Source of the DNA: Romanomermis culicivorax
Taxonomy: Eukaryota; Nematoda; Enoplea; Mermithida; Mermithidae
DNA length: 64,000 bases
Reading direction: 5' to 3'
NCBI GenBank assembly: GCA_963922205.1
Contig: CAWUHX010000063.1
Coordinates: 930,001 to 994,000, forward strand
Both the position numbers and the translations under genes were made by a program. Of this stretch, positions 62,420-64,000 are shown piece by piece. The first letter of the stretch is position 1, and every line of letters begins with the position of its first letter. The notes beneath the pieces were generated by a model, which worked only from the letters and a program-made list of their open reading frames with translations, did not search any database and was not told where the DNA came from.

Positions 62420-63835
62420 AAATTAAGCTCCACGAATTTATATTTCTTCGATGTCAAATTTACGCTCAGAAATTTAGACAGTAGAAGAATCAGTTCATTT
62501 GTTGAAGCTTTACAGGTGAACATTGATCTCAGATTTGGAAATGTCGAAACCAGGCTTTTTTTTTAGTCATTTTAGGGGCCTGGGCCCCTAAGATTTTGGA
62601 AATGGCTCCTAAAATTTTGACATATTCATTTATATTATAGTGAATTGTAGCTGTTTTCATTCAATTTTAGATTTGAAGTGTTTTACAGGCTCTAAAATCA
62701 TAGAACATCGAAAATTTTCCGGCGCTTCGCGCCGGATCTTATTATATAATTTTTTAAATTAGTCTATTGACTGTTTCTCTACAAATCAAACTTTCTGGAA
62801 AAAAAATTCTCGACGAAGGGAAAAAACATGGAGGTTCGACATGGAAAAGATGAATTTTGGTGCATTTGGTGCAAAAGAATTCTGGTGATCAAAATCTCAA
62901 TTTTTCCTTTTTTGTTACTATTATTTTTAATATGGAGCCGAGTTTGAATCCATGATTATAATTGAGATGATTTTCATTAATTTCAAGTTTAATATGAGCT
63001 TGTCAAACTTATGAAAGTATGAACATATTTTTAAGTTTGTAAAATGATATAATACCTGTTTTCGAACCTTGTATTTTTATCGAATAAGTTATCCCTGAAT
63101 TGATTTTCCAGCATTTAGAGTGTCAAAATCTAAAAAAAATCGTTGCATAGCGCCCGAAAGATATAGGAAACAACAGAACAATGAGAACAGAAGCTGCAAT
63201 TTCAAAACCCTATACTTTTGAGTCGAAAGGAAATGAACTCAAGTGCAATCTTGCATGAAGATTTGTGCAAAATTAAACGAAATATCGCGTTTTTTGCATA
63301 AAAAATTTTCTTTGTACAAAGATTTCTCGGCCGATGTTTGTACGTGTGGAAAGATGCCTGTAACTGAAAACGCTGGGTGGAAATCAAATTTTGAACAGTG
63401 ATTTTTTAAAACTCGTATCAACTGATTGAATATCTACATAATTTAATTATATAGTACATTCTACAGTGTGTTACAAGCACGTTTTTCAATATTCTTCAAT
63501 TAAAAATTTTTGGCTCCCAAAATTTCAATTTGGCCCCTAAAAATTTAGGCCTAGGAGCCATTTGGCTCCTGGTTTTCAAACCAAAAAAAGCCTGGTCGAA
63601 ACGATAGAGTAATTAAAAAATTAATACAATACCATATAATCAGAGAATATATTTTTAATTTTAATAGAGAATTTATGATCGCTACTTTTATTGATCTCAG
63701 GTACAAAGACAAATTTTTCGAAAAACCTGGAACAATGTCGGATATAGTTGAAACATTGAAAACCTTAGTTGATAACCTCAAAGATCAAAGCCAGATAATA
63801 GTTTCAACGCCAGCTAAAAAAGCAGCGAACCAGAG
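62420..63835 (+). pseudogene. hAT transposase relic split by a MITE
   Basis: The first piece, ending at 62550, reads DVKFTLRNLDSRRISSF, then EALQVNIDLRFGNVET. The MITE at 62551-63594 plus one 8-bp duplication interrupts it. After it the frame resumes ACGATAGA, then a GTAATT donor and TTTTAATAG acceptor (intron about 63609-63652), then EEFMIATFIDLRYKDKFFEK. The order L---RF followed by ATFLDPR-KDKFF is that of ZBED/hobo-type hAT transposases, just before the C-terminal dimerisation region. The frame stops at about 63841; the rest to the window edge is not recognised. Confidence 0.6.
62551..63594. mobile_element. CAGGC-type hAT element, 1,044 bp, copy B, perfect 8-bp duplication
   Basis: Begins CAGGCTTTTTTTTTAGTC and ends ACCAAAAAAAGCCTG; both flanks are GTCGAAAC. 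Perfect hairpin CCGGCGCTTCGCGCCGG at 62719-62735. Collinear with 19466-20513 throughout. It sits in the exon of a hAT transposase relic. Non-autonomous. Confidence 0.92.
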
Positions 63836-63841
63836 GATATA

Positions 63842-64000
63842 AATATGGTCAGCAGAGTATTTTTAGAATTGCCTACTCGTCAAGAATTGACAGGAAATCG
63901 AAATATATATCAAGAAAGCGAAAAGAATTTCACCACTAAATTAACCATCGCTGCCGAACTTGCCATTGATAGCCAAAAATTTTTTGTCCGATTATCACCT
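63842..64000. other. Right edge
   Basis: An open plus-strand frame (MVSRVFLELPTRQELTGNRN...) runs to the window end. It may be a frameshifted continuation of the hAT relic; I cannot confirm it. Confidence 0.3.

Noticed and set aside
1-64000. CRISPR arrays, operons, prophage or bacterial genes
   Set aside because: None seen; the window has spliced animal genes, and the tandem repeats lack regular spacers.

Overview
Organism and style. This is animal nuclear DNA: AT-rich, with long genes split into many small exons bounded by GT/AG splice sites, and introns and spacers packed with short DNA transposons. Two animal-specific gene families are recognisable. I cannot name the species. A protostome invertebrate seems likeliest from how the protein reads, but nothing seen is diagnostic.

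Layout. (1) 424-43314, plus strand: the 3' part of a very large gene encoding a WDFY3/Alfy (Drosophila blue cheese) orthologue. I could place 32 exons whose splice phases all agree. They total 5,952 nt, an open frame of 1,983 residues ending in a stop. The order is armadillo-like/DUF region, PH-like BEACH, BEACH, WD40 repeats, FYVE zinc finger. The 5' part of the gene lies left of the window. (2) 43315-53311: a gene-poor spacer with transposons, a minisatellite and one unrecognised 167-codon reading frame. (3) 53312-56739, minus strand: a complete seven-exon gene (1,536 nt, 511 residues) for a divergent bHLH-PAS transcription factor, convergent with the WDFY3 gene. (4) 56742-64000: a degenerate Myb/SANT-like gene on the minus strand (57753-59414), a truncated tRNA-derived SINE, and two plus-strand relics of hAT transposases interrupted by smaller elements.

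Mobile DNA. The striking feature is a dense population of non-autonomous hAT-like elements. For 15 of them I could find both ends and compare the flanking 8-bp target duplications: 8 are perfect, 5 match at 7/8 and 2 at 6/8 (one of the 7/8 and one of the 6/8 cases are nested hosts). There are two groups: CAGTG/CAGGN-ended elements and CATAC(A/C)TG-ended elements rich in G and C runs. A 17-bp hairpin (CCGGCGC-loop-GCGCCGG) recurs in elements with different ends. Two foldback elements have long inverted repeats built from 15-16-bp tandem units, one inserted in a CATAC element. Two tandem tRNA-derived SINE copies sit in the largest WDFY3 intron.

How the parts relate. WDFY3-type proteins are scaffolds for selective autophagy; the bHLH-PAS gene is a transcription factor. 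I see no functional operon-like link between them. The transposons lie in introns and spacers and leave the two host genes open. One intact MITE splits an exon of a hAT transposase relic, and removing it with one target duplication restores that frame.
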